From contig JBFMAL010000013.1 of the NCBI GenBank assembly GCA_040755615.1, positions 1 through 63,525 on the forward strand: a DNA stretch of 63,525 bases, in the 5' to 3' direction. The position numbers and the translations under genes were made by a program. The notes under the pieces are model-generated. The model was not told where the DNA came from and made no database searches. It was given only the letters and a program-made list of their open reading frames with translations. The DNA is from DYEP01 sp040755615 (GTDB lineage: Bacteria; Bacillota; Sulfobacillia; DUSP01; DYEP01). Positions 34,003-41,519 of the stretch are shown here, in pieces (the stretch's first letter is position 1; each line of letters begins with the position of its first letter).

Positions 34003-34758
34003 TCAGATCGCCCCCCTTTCCCTGAGCTGAGCCCTCAGCATCTGCACCATCTGAGCCGGCGACCCCTCGAGCACCTGGCGGACCCTGCCCTTGAACTCAT
34101 TGGTACCAATCGCTCGGAGATCAATCTCACTCCTTGGCGCATCGATGCGTACCACTTCAAGAGGGGTTTTCATCGCCCGCCTTATGCCGAGGGGAGATGG
34201 GCTCTTCGGGCTCCCCGCGGCGGGGTGTACCGTCACCACCACCGGCAACCGGGCCGAGCCCGACATCTCTCTGCCATCTTCCAGCGAGCGGAATGTGACC
34301 AGGTCCCCGTCACGCCACAGCTTCACGCACCTCGGCAACAGAGCGTAGCCGAGCATGGCAGCGACCATCGGTCCCACGGCCCCGCTTCCCCCCTCAGGCG
34401 ATCTGTACCCGAAAAACACCATTTCAGGCTTTACGCTTTTCAACACTTCCACCAGCACACTGGATACGACCAGGGGGTCCATCCTGTCCGCTTCCGGTGA
34501 TTCGCATTCGATGCGCACAAGCCTCGTGGCGCCCACCGCAGCAGCCTGCCTGAGCACGCTCTCATCCGCAGCATCTGTCCATGATACGGCCACGATCTCG
34601 TCAGCGGACAGCTGCGAAGCGAAGTCAATCCCGAGCCGCTCGGTAACAGGCAGCTGCCTCGCCGCGGCCGAAGTGTCGATCTCGCCCCGGCTGGATGAGA
34701 AGTAGGTATCGAAAACCTCCCACGCCGGTTTTATGCAAACACACACCTTCATGCTCAT
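34003..34758 (-). CDS. Divergent EtfB-like protein
   Basis: 251 residues. Begins MSMKVCVCIKPAWE like EtfB, and the body aligns with the EtfB fold: IVAVSWTDAADESVLRQAAAVGATRL, cited as the Rossmann-like AAAVGATRLV segment, then FFGYRSPEGGSGAVGP where canonical EtfB has GKQAIDGDTAQVGP. The AMP-binding Asp-containing motif is therefore lost. The NPFD motif before it is replaced. Start overlaps the acd stop (ATGA), so it is translationally coupled to the dehydrogenase. Confidence 0.87.
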   Translation of the reverse strand: MSMKVCVCIKPAWEVFDTYFSSSRGEIDTSAAARQLPVTERLGIDFASQLSADEIVAVSWTDAADESVLRQAAAVGATRLVRIECESPEADRMDPLVVSSVLVEVLKSVKPEMVFFGYRSPEGGSGAVGPMVAAMLGYALLPRCVKLWRDGDLVTFRSLEDGREMSGSARLPVVVTVHPAAGSPKSPSPLGIRRAMKTPLEVVRIDAPRSEIDLRAIGTNEFKGRVRQVLEGSPAQMVQMLRAQLRERGAI

Positions 34759-35906
34759 TTCCCCGCCTTCAGAAGGTCGCGTGCGATCACCAGCCGCTGT
34801 ATCTCATTGGTACCTTCATAGATCTTCAGTATCCTCGCGTCACGGTACATACGCTCCACCGGGTGCTCGGCCATATACCCGGTTCCGCCGTGTATCTGAA
34901 CGGCCTTGTCCACAACACGGCACGCCATTTCGCTGGCAAACATCTTCACCATAGCAGCTTCCCTGGACACCCTCTCGCCCCGGTCCGCTTTGTAGGCCGC
35001 GTGATAGGTCATGAGCCTTGCAGCGTGGATCTCCGTGGCCATCTCAGCGAGCATCCACTGGATCGCCTGTTGTTCGCCAATGGGTTTGCCGAACTGCACT
35101 CTCTGATTGGCCCACTGGATGCTCATCTCTAGCGCCTTCTGTGCCGCGCCTACCGCTCCGGCTGCAAGCCCGATCCGTCCCATATCCAGAGCCTTCATAG
35201 CAGTGACGAATCCGAGCCCCGGTTTTCCGAGCAGGTTTTCTGCCGGCACCACGCAGTCTTCAAAAATCAACTCGGAGGTGTAAGAGCCGTGAAGGCCCAT
35301 CTTCTTGTCCACCTTGCCCACCCGGTACCCCGGGAAGGTGTTCTCAACTATGAATGCGGAGATCCCTCCCCGTGCCCCGAGCGTCTTGTCGGTAACCGCG
35401 AACACTACGACGACGTTGGCGATGGGCCCGTTGGTGATCCACATCTTGCTGCCGTTCAGGATATAATTGTCCCCCTCCCGCCTGGCCGTGGTCTCGATCG
35501 CCGCTGCGTCCGAACCCGCGTTGGGTTCGGTCAGCGCAAACGCGCCGATCATCTCGCCGCGGGCCATTGGGGGAATGTACTTCTGTTTCTGCGCTGGTGT
35601 GCCATCCAAGTATATGGACATCCCCGCAATACCGGTATGCGCGCCGATCAGGTTGCCGAACGCCGCGTTGGCCGCACCCAGTTCTTCCAACGCCACTACA
35701 TAGCCCAGTTCTCCCATACCTACGCCGTCGTACTCCTCCGGGAATGGCAGGCCAAAGAACCCCATGTCCTTCATCTCTTCCACGATCTCGTCGGGGATTT
35801 TGTCTTCTTCTTCTACCTGCATAGAGATGGGCAAAAGCCTCTTTTCAACGAACTCCCGCACAGTCTTTCGAAGCATTTCAATTTCTTCAGGCAGAGTGAA
35901 GTCCAT
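34755..35906 (-). CDS. acd: Acyl-CoA dehydrogenase
   Basis: 383 residues, three-domain acyl-CoA dehydrogenase fold with FAD. FALTEPNAGSDAA, MWITNGPIANVVVV (FAD loop), QRVQFGKPI and QIHGGTGYM are typical; the catalytic Glu lies in the C-terminal IYEGTNEIQ. It makes trans-2-enoyl-CoA from acyl-CoA and passes electrons to an ETF. Chain-length class cannot be assigned. ATG at 35906 follows GAGGGAAG. Confidence 0.95.
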   Translation of the reverse strand: MDFTLPEEIEMLRKTVREFVEKRLLPISMQVEEEDKIPDEIVEEMKDMGFFGLPFPEEYDGVGMGELGYVVALEELGAANAAFGNLIGAHTGIAGMSIYLDGTPAQKQKYIPPMARGEMIGAFALTEPNAGSDAAAIETTARREGDNYILNGSKMWITNGPIANVVVVFAVTDKTLGARGGISAFIVENTFPGYRVGKVDKKMGLHGSYTSELIFEDCVVPAENLLGKPGLGFVTAMKALDMGRIGLAAGAVGAAQKALEMSIQWANQRVQFGKPIGEQQAIQWMLAEMATEIHAARLMTYHAAYKADRGERVSREAAMVKMFASEMACRVVDKAVQIHGGTGYMAEHPVERMYRDARILKIYEGTNEIQRLVIARDLLKAGK

Positions 35907-35930
35907 CCGTTTTCTTCCCTCCCTCAAACC

Positions 35931-36710
35931 TTACTTGCCTTTGAACTGGGGTCTTCTCTTGCCAAGGAATGCCCTTATGCCTTCCTGCGCATCTTCGGTC
36001 TGGAATACCTCGATGAACGTCTCCCCCTCGAGCGCAAGCGCAGACCTCAGATCCATGCCCAAGCCATCGAATACTACTTTTTTTATGGCCGCGATGGCTA
36101 AAGGCGCTTGCATGGACAACCGGCGGGCGATGTTCTTTGCAGTCGCCATAAGCTCGTTGTCCGGCACGACCTTGTTCACCAGACCGTATCTTAATGCGTC
36201 CTGGCTCTTTATCTGGTCGCCAGTGAGCAAAAGCTCCATCGCCCGGGTCTTACCCACCAATCTCGGCAGGCGCTGGGTGCCGCCCCACCCCGGAATGATA
36301 CCGAGGTTGATCTCAGGCTGTCCCATCTTGGCGCTGTCGGCCATGATCCGGAAGTCGCACGCCATGGCCAGCTCCATCCCGCCACCCAGGCACAATCCGT
36401 TTATGGCGGCGATGACGGGCTTTTTGAGTAGCTCTATGGCAGTGAACGTCTCCTGGCCAGCCTTTATAAGCTCAAGTCCCTTCTCCATATCCAGGGTAGT
36501 GAACTGGCCGATATCGGCGCCGGCGATGAAGATGTAATTGCCTGCGCCGGTGAAAATTATCGCTCTTACCTCGTCGTCCTGTTCCAGTTCGGTAAGGGCC
36601 TGCCGGATCTCGGCAATCGCCTCCGCGTTCAGCGCATTCGCCGGCGGACGGTTGATGGTGATCACCGCAATACGGGCCTCTTTCTCTACGATAATCGTGT
36701 TGTATGCCAC
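35931..36710 (-). CDS. Enoyl-CoA hydratase (crotonase family)
   Basis: 259 residues. Oxyanion-hole and catalytic motifs: AGADIGQF, CLGGGMELAMACDFR, and GQPEINLGIIPGWGGTQRLPRLVG, here cited as GIIPGWGGTQRL; both catalytic Glu positions are present. Hydrates trans-2-enoyl-CoA to 3-hydroxyacyl-CoA. It lies between acd and the HAD C-domain gene in a beta-oxidation operon. Confidence 0.93.
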   Translation of the reverse strand: MAYNTIIVEKEARIAVITINRPPANALNAEAIAEIRQALTELEQDDEVRAIIFTGAGNYIFIAGADIGQFTTLDMEKGLELIKAGQETFTAIELLKKPVIAAINGLCLGGGMELAMACDFRIMADSAKMGQPEINLGIIPGWGGTQRLPRLVGKTRAMELLLTGDQIKSQDALRYGLVNKVVPDNELMATAKNIARRLSMQAPLAIAAIKKVVFDGLGMDLRSALALEGETFIEVFQTEDAQEGIRAFLGKRRPQFKGK

Positions 36711-36728
36711 GAGTGGTCCCTCCCAGGT

Positions 36729-37037
36729 TTAGTACTCGTAAAAGCCCCGCTTGGTCTTTTCGCCCAAAAGCCCCCTGCCGACGAGATCGACGAGCACTTT
36801 GGGTACGCTGAAGACCTCGGGTCTCTTTGCAGAAAGCGCCTCGAGCCGCTCCTTCACTGTATCAAGCCCGACCGAGTCGGCCCACGCGAACGGTCCCTTG
36901 TCATAACCCGCGCCCGCCAGCATGGCGATATCTATGTCCTTCATGGAGGATATGCCCTCTTCAAGAAGCCTGCACGCCTCCACGAACCCGGCCAGCCTGA
37001 ACCGGTCGATCAGTTCCTGTCTTTGCGTCTCATCCAT
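36729..37037 (-). CDS. Stand-alone 3-hydroxyacyl-CoA dehydrogenase C-terminal domain
   Basis: 102 residues with only the 3HCDH_C fold: AGAGYDKGPFAWADSVGLD and LLGEKTKRGFYEY, the family ending. The N-terminal NAD domain is absent. A good RBS (GGAGGG, 8 bases) and ATG at 37037 show it is a real gene. It follows hbd, so together they provide one N-domain and two C-domains, the layout of longer fused enzymes. It may dimerise with Hbd. Confidence 0.85.
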   Translation of the reverse strand: MDETQRQELIDRFRLAGFVEACRLLEEGISSMKDIDIAMLAGAGYDKGPFAWADSVGLDTVKERLEALSAKRPEVFSVPKVLVDLVGRGLLGEKTKRGFYEY

Positions 37038-37088
37038 GCGCAGATCCCTCCTTGCACCGTGTAATTCAAAGGGTCCCGGGCCTTGCTT

Positions 37089-37940
37089 TTAGCCCGTATA
37101 CTTGTAGAAACCTTCGCCCGACTTCACCCCGAGCTTCCCGGACTTCACAAGGTCAATTAGGCTCTGCGTCGGGGCAAACCGTGCGCCGTAGGCGTCGTGC
37201 AGCGTGCGCGCCACGTCGAGCACGATGTCAAGCCCCAGCGTGTCGGACAGCGTGAACGGTCCCATTGGCACACCGCCGCCTGACTTGATCACGGCATCGA
37301 TCTCCTCGGGCGACGCCTTGGTCTCCTCCTGGAACGCGAGCGCCTCGCCCATGGCAGCCATCAGCACCCTGTTGACCAGGAAACCTGGACACTCCTTGAC
37401 CCGGACAGGCAGCTTACGCAACTCAGTGGCGAAGTCGACCAGTGTATCCATGGTCTCCTCGCTTGTCTGCTTGCCCTGTATCACCTCGACCAGTTTCATG
37501 TAACTGGCCGGGTAGAAAAAGTGCAGTCCCGCCACACGCTCGGGTCTTTTTGTCGCCTCGCCCATTTCTGTGATGGAAAGTGCGGAGGTATTTGAGGCGA
37601 ATATGGTTGTGGATGGGCACACCCTGTCCAGTTCAGCGAAGAGCTGTTTCTTGAGCGCCATCTTTTCAGGGATAGCCTCGATCACAAGATCTACGTCCTT
37701 GAACTCCTCGAAACCGGTTGTCGGGATCACCAGCGCCATCTTCTCCTCCATCTCACGCTGCGTCATCTTGCCGCGGTCGACCCTTCTTTGATAGATCTGC
37801 TGGATTTTTGACATGCCCCGATCCACAAACTCCTGGTCGATGTCTTTCAGCACCACCGGAAGCCCGCTCCATGATACCACCTGAGCGATCTCTGCTCCCA
37901 TGGTGCCTGCACCGACCACCGCAACCTTGAAGATATACAT
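37089..37940 (-). CDS. hbd: 3-hydroxyacyl-CoA dehydrogenase (3-hydroxybutyryl-CoA dehydrogenase type)
   Basis: 283 residues. NAD-binding VVGAGTMGAEIAQV, ASNTSALSITEM, the catalytic GLHFFYPASYMKLVEVI and CPGFLVNRVL; C-domain ends SGEGFYKYTG. Oxidises 3-hydroxyacyl-CoA to 3-ketoacyl-CoA with NAD. The length fits the single N+C form. Confidence 0.95.
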   Translation of the reverse strand: MYIFKVAVVGAGTMGAEIAQVVSWSGLPVVLKDIDQEFVDRGMSKIQQIYQRRVDRGKMTQREMEEKMALVIPTTGFEEFKDVDLVIEAIPEKMALKKQLFAELDRVCPSTTIFASNTSALSITEMGEATKRPERVAGLHFFYPASYMKLVEVIQGKQTSEETMDTLVDFATELRKLPVRVKECPGFLVNRVLMAAMGEALAFQEETKASPEEIDAVIKSGGGVPMGPFTLSDTLGLDIVLDVARTLHDAYGARFAPTQSLIDLVKSGKLGVKSGEGFYKYTG

Positions 37941-37955
37941 GGCTATCCTCCTCTC

Positions 37956-39134
37956 TTAGCGTCTTTCCAGAATAATGGTTCCTCCCTGGCCACCACCGAC
38001 ACACAGTGTGGCCAGACCGAGCTTTACGTCCCTCCGCCTCATCTCGTACACCAGGGTGTTGATCAGCCGGAGCCCTGTGGCGCCTATGGGGTGGCCGAGC
38101 GCGATGCCCCCGCCGTTCACATTGGTGATCGATACGTCAAATCCCATTTCCCTCTGGCACGCGATGACCTGGGCGGCGAACGCCTCGTTGATCTCGATGA
38201 GCTGTATATCCGCCAGCGTAAGTCCTGCCCTGTCCAGTGCCTTCTTGGTGGAGTACACGGGACCTATACCCATGATGCTGGGGTCGCATCCCGCGTAGGC
38301 GTATGCCCTGATCCACGCAAGAGGTGTAATACCGCGCTTTTTCGCCGCCTCTTCGCTCATTAGCACGACCGCGGCCGCGCCGTCGTTGAGCGCGCACGCG
38401 TTCGCCACGGTGACCGTGCCGCCCTCCTTAAATACGGGCGGCAGCATGGCAAGCCGCTCCATCGAAAGGCCCGCCACAGGAGGCTCGTCCTTGGTGATCA
38501 CCTCGGCTGGGCCTTTCTTTTGGGGCAACTCTACCGGCACGATCTCATCCTTGAACTTGCCCATACGCTGCGCCATGAAAGCTTTGCGGTGTGACTCCAC
38601 CGCCCAGGCGTCCTGCTCCTCCCTGCTGATCCCGTATTTCTCCACCAGGTTCTCCGCTGTCAACCCCATGATGAGCCCTGTATAAGGGTCAGTAAGGCCG
38701 TTCCACAGTACGTCCTCAAACACGGCGTGCCGCAACCTCAGGCCCCACCGCGCCCCGTATACCTCGTACGGAGCAAAACTCATGACCTCCGTGCCGCCGG
38801 CAAGGACCACCTCTCCGTCGCCGGCTTGGATCGCTTGAATCGCTGACGTTACAGCCTGGAAACCTCCCGCGCAGTTTCTCTGAACGGAGAATGCCGGTAT
38901 CTCGTAGGGGAAGCCTGAGTACAGACTGACGAGTCGGGCGATGTTTGCCTCTTTCATCGGGTGCCCGCCCGACGCGAATACCACTTCGTCCAGTTCTTCA
39001 GGTGAGATACCAGCCCTCGCCACCGCTTCCTTCGCCACGTACGTGCCGAGTTTGGCAGGGCTTACGTCGCGGTAGACACCTCCGAAATTACCCACCGGAG
39101 TCCTGCAGGCGCTCACAATGCAAACCTCTTTCAA
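37956..39134 (-). CDS. Thiolase (acetyl-CoA acetyltransferase family)
   Basis: 392 residues. Catalytic Cys in SVQRNCAGGFQA, INEAFAAQ, NVNGGGIALGHPIGATGLRL (His) and CVGGGQG (second Cys). Cleaves 3-ketoacyl-CoA with CoA. Start overlaps the DUF2889 stop by four bases (ATGA). Confidence 0.95.
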   Translation of the reverse strand: MKEVCIVSACRTPVGNFGGVYRDVSPAKLGTYVAKEAVARAGISPEELDEVVFASGGHPMKEANIARLVSLYSGFPYEIPAFSVQRNCAGGFQAVTSAIQAIQAGDGEVVLAGGTEVMSFAPYEVYGARWGLRLRHAVFEDVLWNGLTDPYTGLIMGLTAENLVEKYGISREEQDAWAVESHRKAFMAQRMGKFKDEIVPVELPQKKGPAEVITKDEPPVAGLSMERLAMLPPVFKEGGTVTVANACALNDGAAAVVLMSEEAAKKRGITPLAWIRAYAYAGCDPSIMGIGPVYSTKKALDRAGLTLADIQLIEINEAFAAQVIACQREMGFDVSITNVNGGGIALGHPIGATGLRLINTLVYEMRRRDVKLGLATLCVGGGQGGTIILERR

Positions 39135-39649
39135 AGCAGTTCCTCCTTTCGAAGTCTTGAGACAGGGGACTCGTTCTGCGAGTAGACTAGACAGCTTCCG
39201 GGTATAACCTCCTTACCCATCTCCCAGAGCATGTCCATGACTTTTAACCTGATTTCCGTTTCGGGAACACCCGCCTCCCGGAGGCTCTGCTCCAGCCGCC
39301 TTGCTTCCCGGAGGCCCATGACCGGGACAAAGCCCCTGAGCGCCTCCAGCACCAATTCGACCAGGTGGGTGCAACCCGTGCTCCCTCCAACGAGCTCGGT
39401 GACCTCTCGGGCGGACCCGTGCCTCACCTTGAGGCCCACCAGCCTTTCCACCTTGCGGATGGCCTGTGCACACAGTTTGCCATAGGGGGCCTTACCTACT
39501 GTGGCGTACGCTGATACTACCTGCCCCTCGGTGGATACCACCAGCTGCACGTCCAGGATGTGCTCGTCATCCTTCATGTGGGCGTTTAGCAGAAAGCACC
39601 CGTTGTTCAGCTCTTTTCCTGTAATGATCTTGGTTCTGGATAACAGCAT
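39131..39649 (-). CDS. DUF2889-family protein
   Basis: 172 residues, cytoplasmic. It resembles DUF2889 proteins with the motif GSTGCTHLVELVLEAL (residues about 88-103) and a conserved N-terminal beta region. The function is unknown. It lies between fadD and the thiolase gene and its end overlaps the thiolase start, so a role in acyl-CoA handling is inferred from context alone. Confidence 0.7.
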   Translation of the reverse strand: MLLSRTKIITGKELNNGCFLLNAHMKDDEHILDVQLVVSTEGQVVSAYATVGKAPYGKLCAQAIRKVERLVGLKVRHGSAREVTELVGGSTGCTHLVELVLEALRGFVPVMGLREARRLEQSLREAGVPETEIRLKVMDMLWEMGKEVIPGSCLVYSQNESPVSRLRKEELL

Positions 39650-39670
39650 CGCTCACGCCTCCGACGCCGT

Positions 39671-41353
39671 CTACTGCGCGGCTTTCTTATTCTCTTCCTC
39701 CGCCAGGACCCGCCGCAGGATCTTTCCGACCATCGTCTTTGGCAGGTCGGACCGAAACTCCACCATCTTTGGCACCTTATACTTCGCCAGCCGGGTCCTG
39801 CAAAACTCCACGATTTCCTCCTCCGTAGCAGTCTCTCCTTCCTTGAGCACAACGAACGCCTTGACGGTCTCGCCCCTGTAAGCGTCTTTCACGCCGATGG
39901 CTGCCGCCTCGCGCACTTTGGGGTGCTCGTACAGCACTTCCTCGATCTCCCGCGGGTAGATGTTGAAGCCTCCGGCGATGATCATCTCTTTTTTCCGATC
40001 CACGATGAAGAAGTACCCTTCTTCGTCTACGCGGGCGATATCGCCTGTGTACAGCCAACCGTCTCGAAGCGCCAGCTCGGATTCTTCGGGCATGTTCCAG
40101 TAACCAGCCATCACCTGCGGACCGCGCACCACCATCTCGCCCACTTCACCTACGTCCAAAGGGCGGGTACCGCTGTCAAGATCCACCACCCACGCCTCCG
40201 TATTGGGGAACGGCAGACCAATAGAGCCCGGTTTCCTCTTGCCGTAGATGGGGTTGCAGTGTGTGACGGGAGACGCCTCGGTGAGCCCGTATCCTTCCAC
40301 CAGTCTGCCGCCGGTCAGCGCCTCGAACTTCTCCTGCACCTCAACGGGCAACGGCGCTGCCCCGCTTATGCACGCCCTGATAGACCTCACATCGTATTTC
40401 CCCACATCCGGGTGGTTGTTCACCGCCACGTACATCGTGGGAGCGCCGGGGAACAGGGTCGGCTTGTACATGTTTATGCTCTTTAAAACGTCTAAAATCA
40501 TAAATCGCGGATGGATGACCAAAGTGCCTGCGATGGCCACTGCGAAGTTGAGTGCCACAGTCATGCCGTACACGTGGAAAAATGGCAGCGCAGCAAGAAG
40601 CGTCTCACCGCCCTCCTTACAGTCCACGAGCCACTCCCTGACCTGGCAGACATTGGATACCAGGTTCCTGTGGGTGAGCATGGCGCCCTTTGAGGTGCCT
40701 GTGGTTCCCCCAGTGTACTGAAGCAGCGCGAGGTCATCCGGCTTCACTTCGACGGGAGCGAACGCGCCAGCATCGCGCAACAGCTTGTTAAACCAGAATA
40801 TATTGGGACCGGGCGGAATCCGGACCGCGTGTCCCTCCCTTTTCGCTTTGATGGGGTAAAGAAAGTTCAGCGGGAACGGAAGGTAATCCTTAATGCCGGT
40901 AAATACTAGGGAACTAAGATCTGTCTCGGCCAGCACGTTCTTGATCCGCGGGTAGAGCGCGTCAAGCGCTACGAGCACTCTGGCACCCGAGTCCTTCATC
41001 TGGTGTGCAAGCTCGCGCTCAACGTACAGGGGGTTGGTCATGACTGCCACCGCGCCCGCCTTGAGCGTGCCGTAATACGCGATAACGCACTGCGGGCAGT
41101 TCGGAAGCATGATGGCCACCCTGTCTCCCTTCTTCACACCGAGCATCTGAATGGCCGCTGCGAAGCGGTCCGCGGCCTCTTTCAACTGCTGGTAGTTGAT
41201 CTTGCCGCCGTAGAAGATGGTGGCCGTCCTTTCCGGATATCGCCTGGCCGTTTCGTCAAGCAGGGAATACAGCGGGACCTCGGGGATCTGGATGACCGGA
41301 CTTACGCCTTCCGGGTAGTTGTCCAGCCATGGCTTTCTTCGGAGTTCAAGCAC
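39671..41353 (-). CDS. fadD: Long-chain acyl-CoA synthetase (FadD-type)
   Basis: 560 residues, acyl-AMP ligase. P-loop-like LLQYTGGTTGTSKGAMLTH, A5 motif GYGLTEASP, A8 YTGDIA with RKKEMI and GGFNIYPREIE, catalytic Lys in KTMVGKILRR near the C-terminus. Activates fatty acids with ATP and CoA. GTG at 41353 follows GGGAGGGG. It is the first gene of the fatty-acid operon, downstream of a sigma-54 promoter. Confidence 0.95.
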   Translation of the reverse strand: MLELRRKPWLDNYPEGVSPVIQIPEVPLYSLLDETARRYPERTATIFYGGKINYQQLKEAADRFAAAIQMLGVKKGDRVAIMLPNCPQCVIAYYGTLKAGAVAVMTNPLYVERELAHQMKDSGARVLVALDALYPRIKNVLAETDLSSLVFTGIKDYLPFPLNFLYPIKAKREGHAVRIPPGPNIFWFNKLLRDAGAFAPVEVKPDDLALLQYTGGTTGTSKGAMLTHRNLVSNVCQVREWLVDCKEGGETLLAALPFFHVYGMTVALNFAVAIAGTLVIHPRFMILDVLKSINMYKPTLFPGAPTMYVAVNNHPDVGKYDVRSIRACISGAAPLPVEVQEKFEALTGGRLVEGYGLTEASPVTHCNPIYGKRKPGSIGLPFPNTEAWVVDLDSGTRPLDVGEVGEMVVRGPQVMAGYWNMPEESELALRDGWLYTGDIARVDEEGYFFIVDRKKEMIIAGGFNIYPREIEEVLYEHPKVREAAAIGVKDAYRGETVKAFVVLKEGETATEEEIVEFCRTRLAKYKVPKMVEFRSDLPKTMVGKILRRVLAEEENKKAAQ

Positions 41354-41414
41354 TTGGATACCCCTCCCTTTCTTGTAGTGTTTTGTCCTTTCCGGCCCCT
41401 ACCTCTGCGCTAAA

Positions 41415-41430
41415 GCAAAAAGCGTGCCTT
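41415..41430 (-). promoter_or_regulatory. Sigma-54 (-24/-12) promoter before fadD
   Basis: Minus strand AAGGCACGCTTTTTGCT has the invariant GG-N10-GC spacing, matching GGCACG-N4-TTGC. It lies about 60 bases upstream of the fadD start codon, directly after the gene of a sigma-54 activator. It overlaps that gene's terminator. Confidence 0.8.
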
Positions 41431-41444
41431 ATGTTCAAGCACGC
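41417..41444 (-). terminator. Intrinsic terminator of sigma-54 activator gene
   Basis: Minus strand GCGTGC (41439-41444) pairs with GCACGC (41422-41427), 11-base loop, then TTTTT. It terminates the regulator transcript and its 3' arm and U-tract coincide with the sigma-54 promoter elements. Confidence 0.7.
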
Positions 41445-41471
41445 CCAAGCAGGCTCTGATAATTCAATTGC

Positions 41472-41506
41472 GGACAGTGTGTCCTGTCTTCCGGACACTT
41501 GTGTCC
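41472..41506. promoter_or_regulatory. Two GGACA-type palindromes: candidate enhancer sites
   Basis: GGACA-GTG-TGTCC (41472-41484) and GGACAC-TT-GTGTCC (41493-41506), centres about 21 bp apart (two helical turns), 50 and 71 bp upstream of the -24 element. This is the usual layout of tandem enhancer sites for a dimeric sigma-54 activator. Confidence 0.75.
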
Positions 41507-41519
41507 AGGATTTCGCACA

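Noticed and set aside
36729..37037. Frameshifted end of hbd
   Set aside because: hbd is complete with its own C-domain ending, and the small gene has its own ATG and RBS after a gap of about 50 bases.
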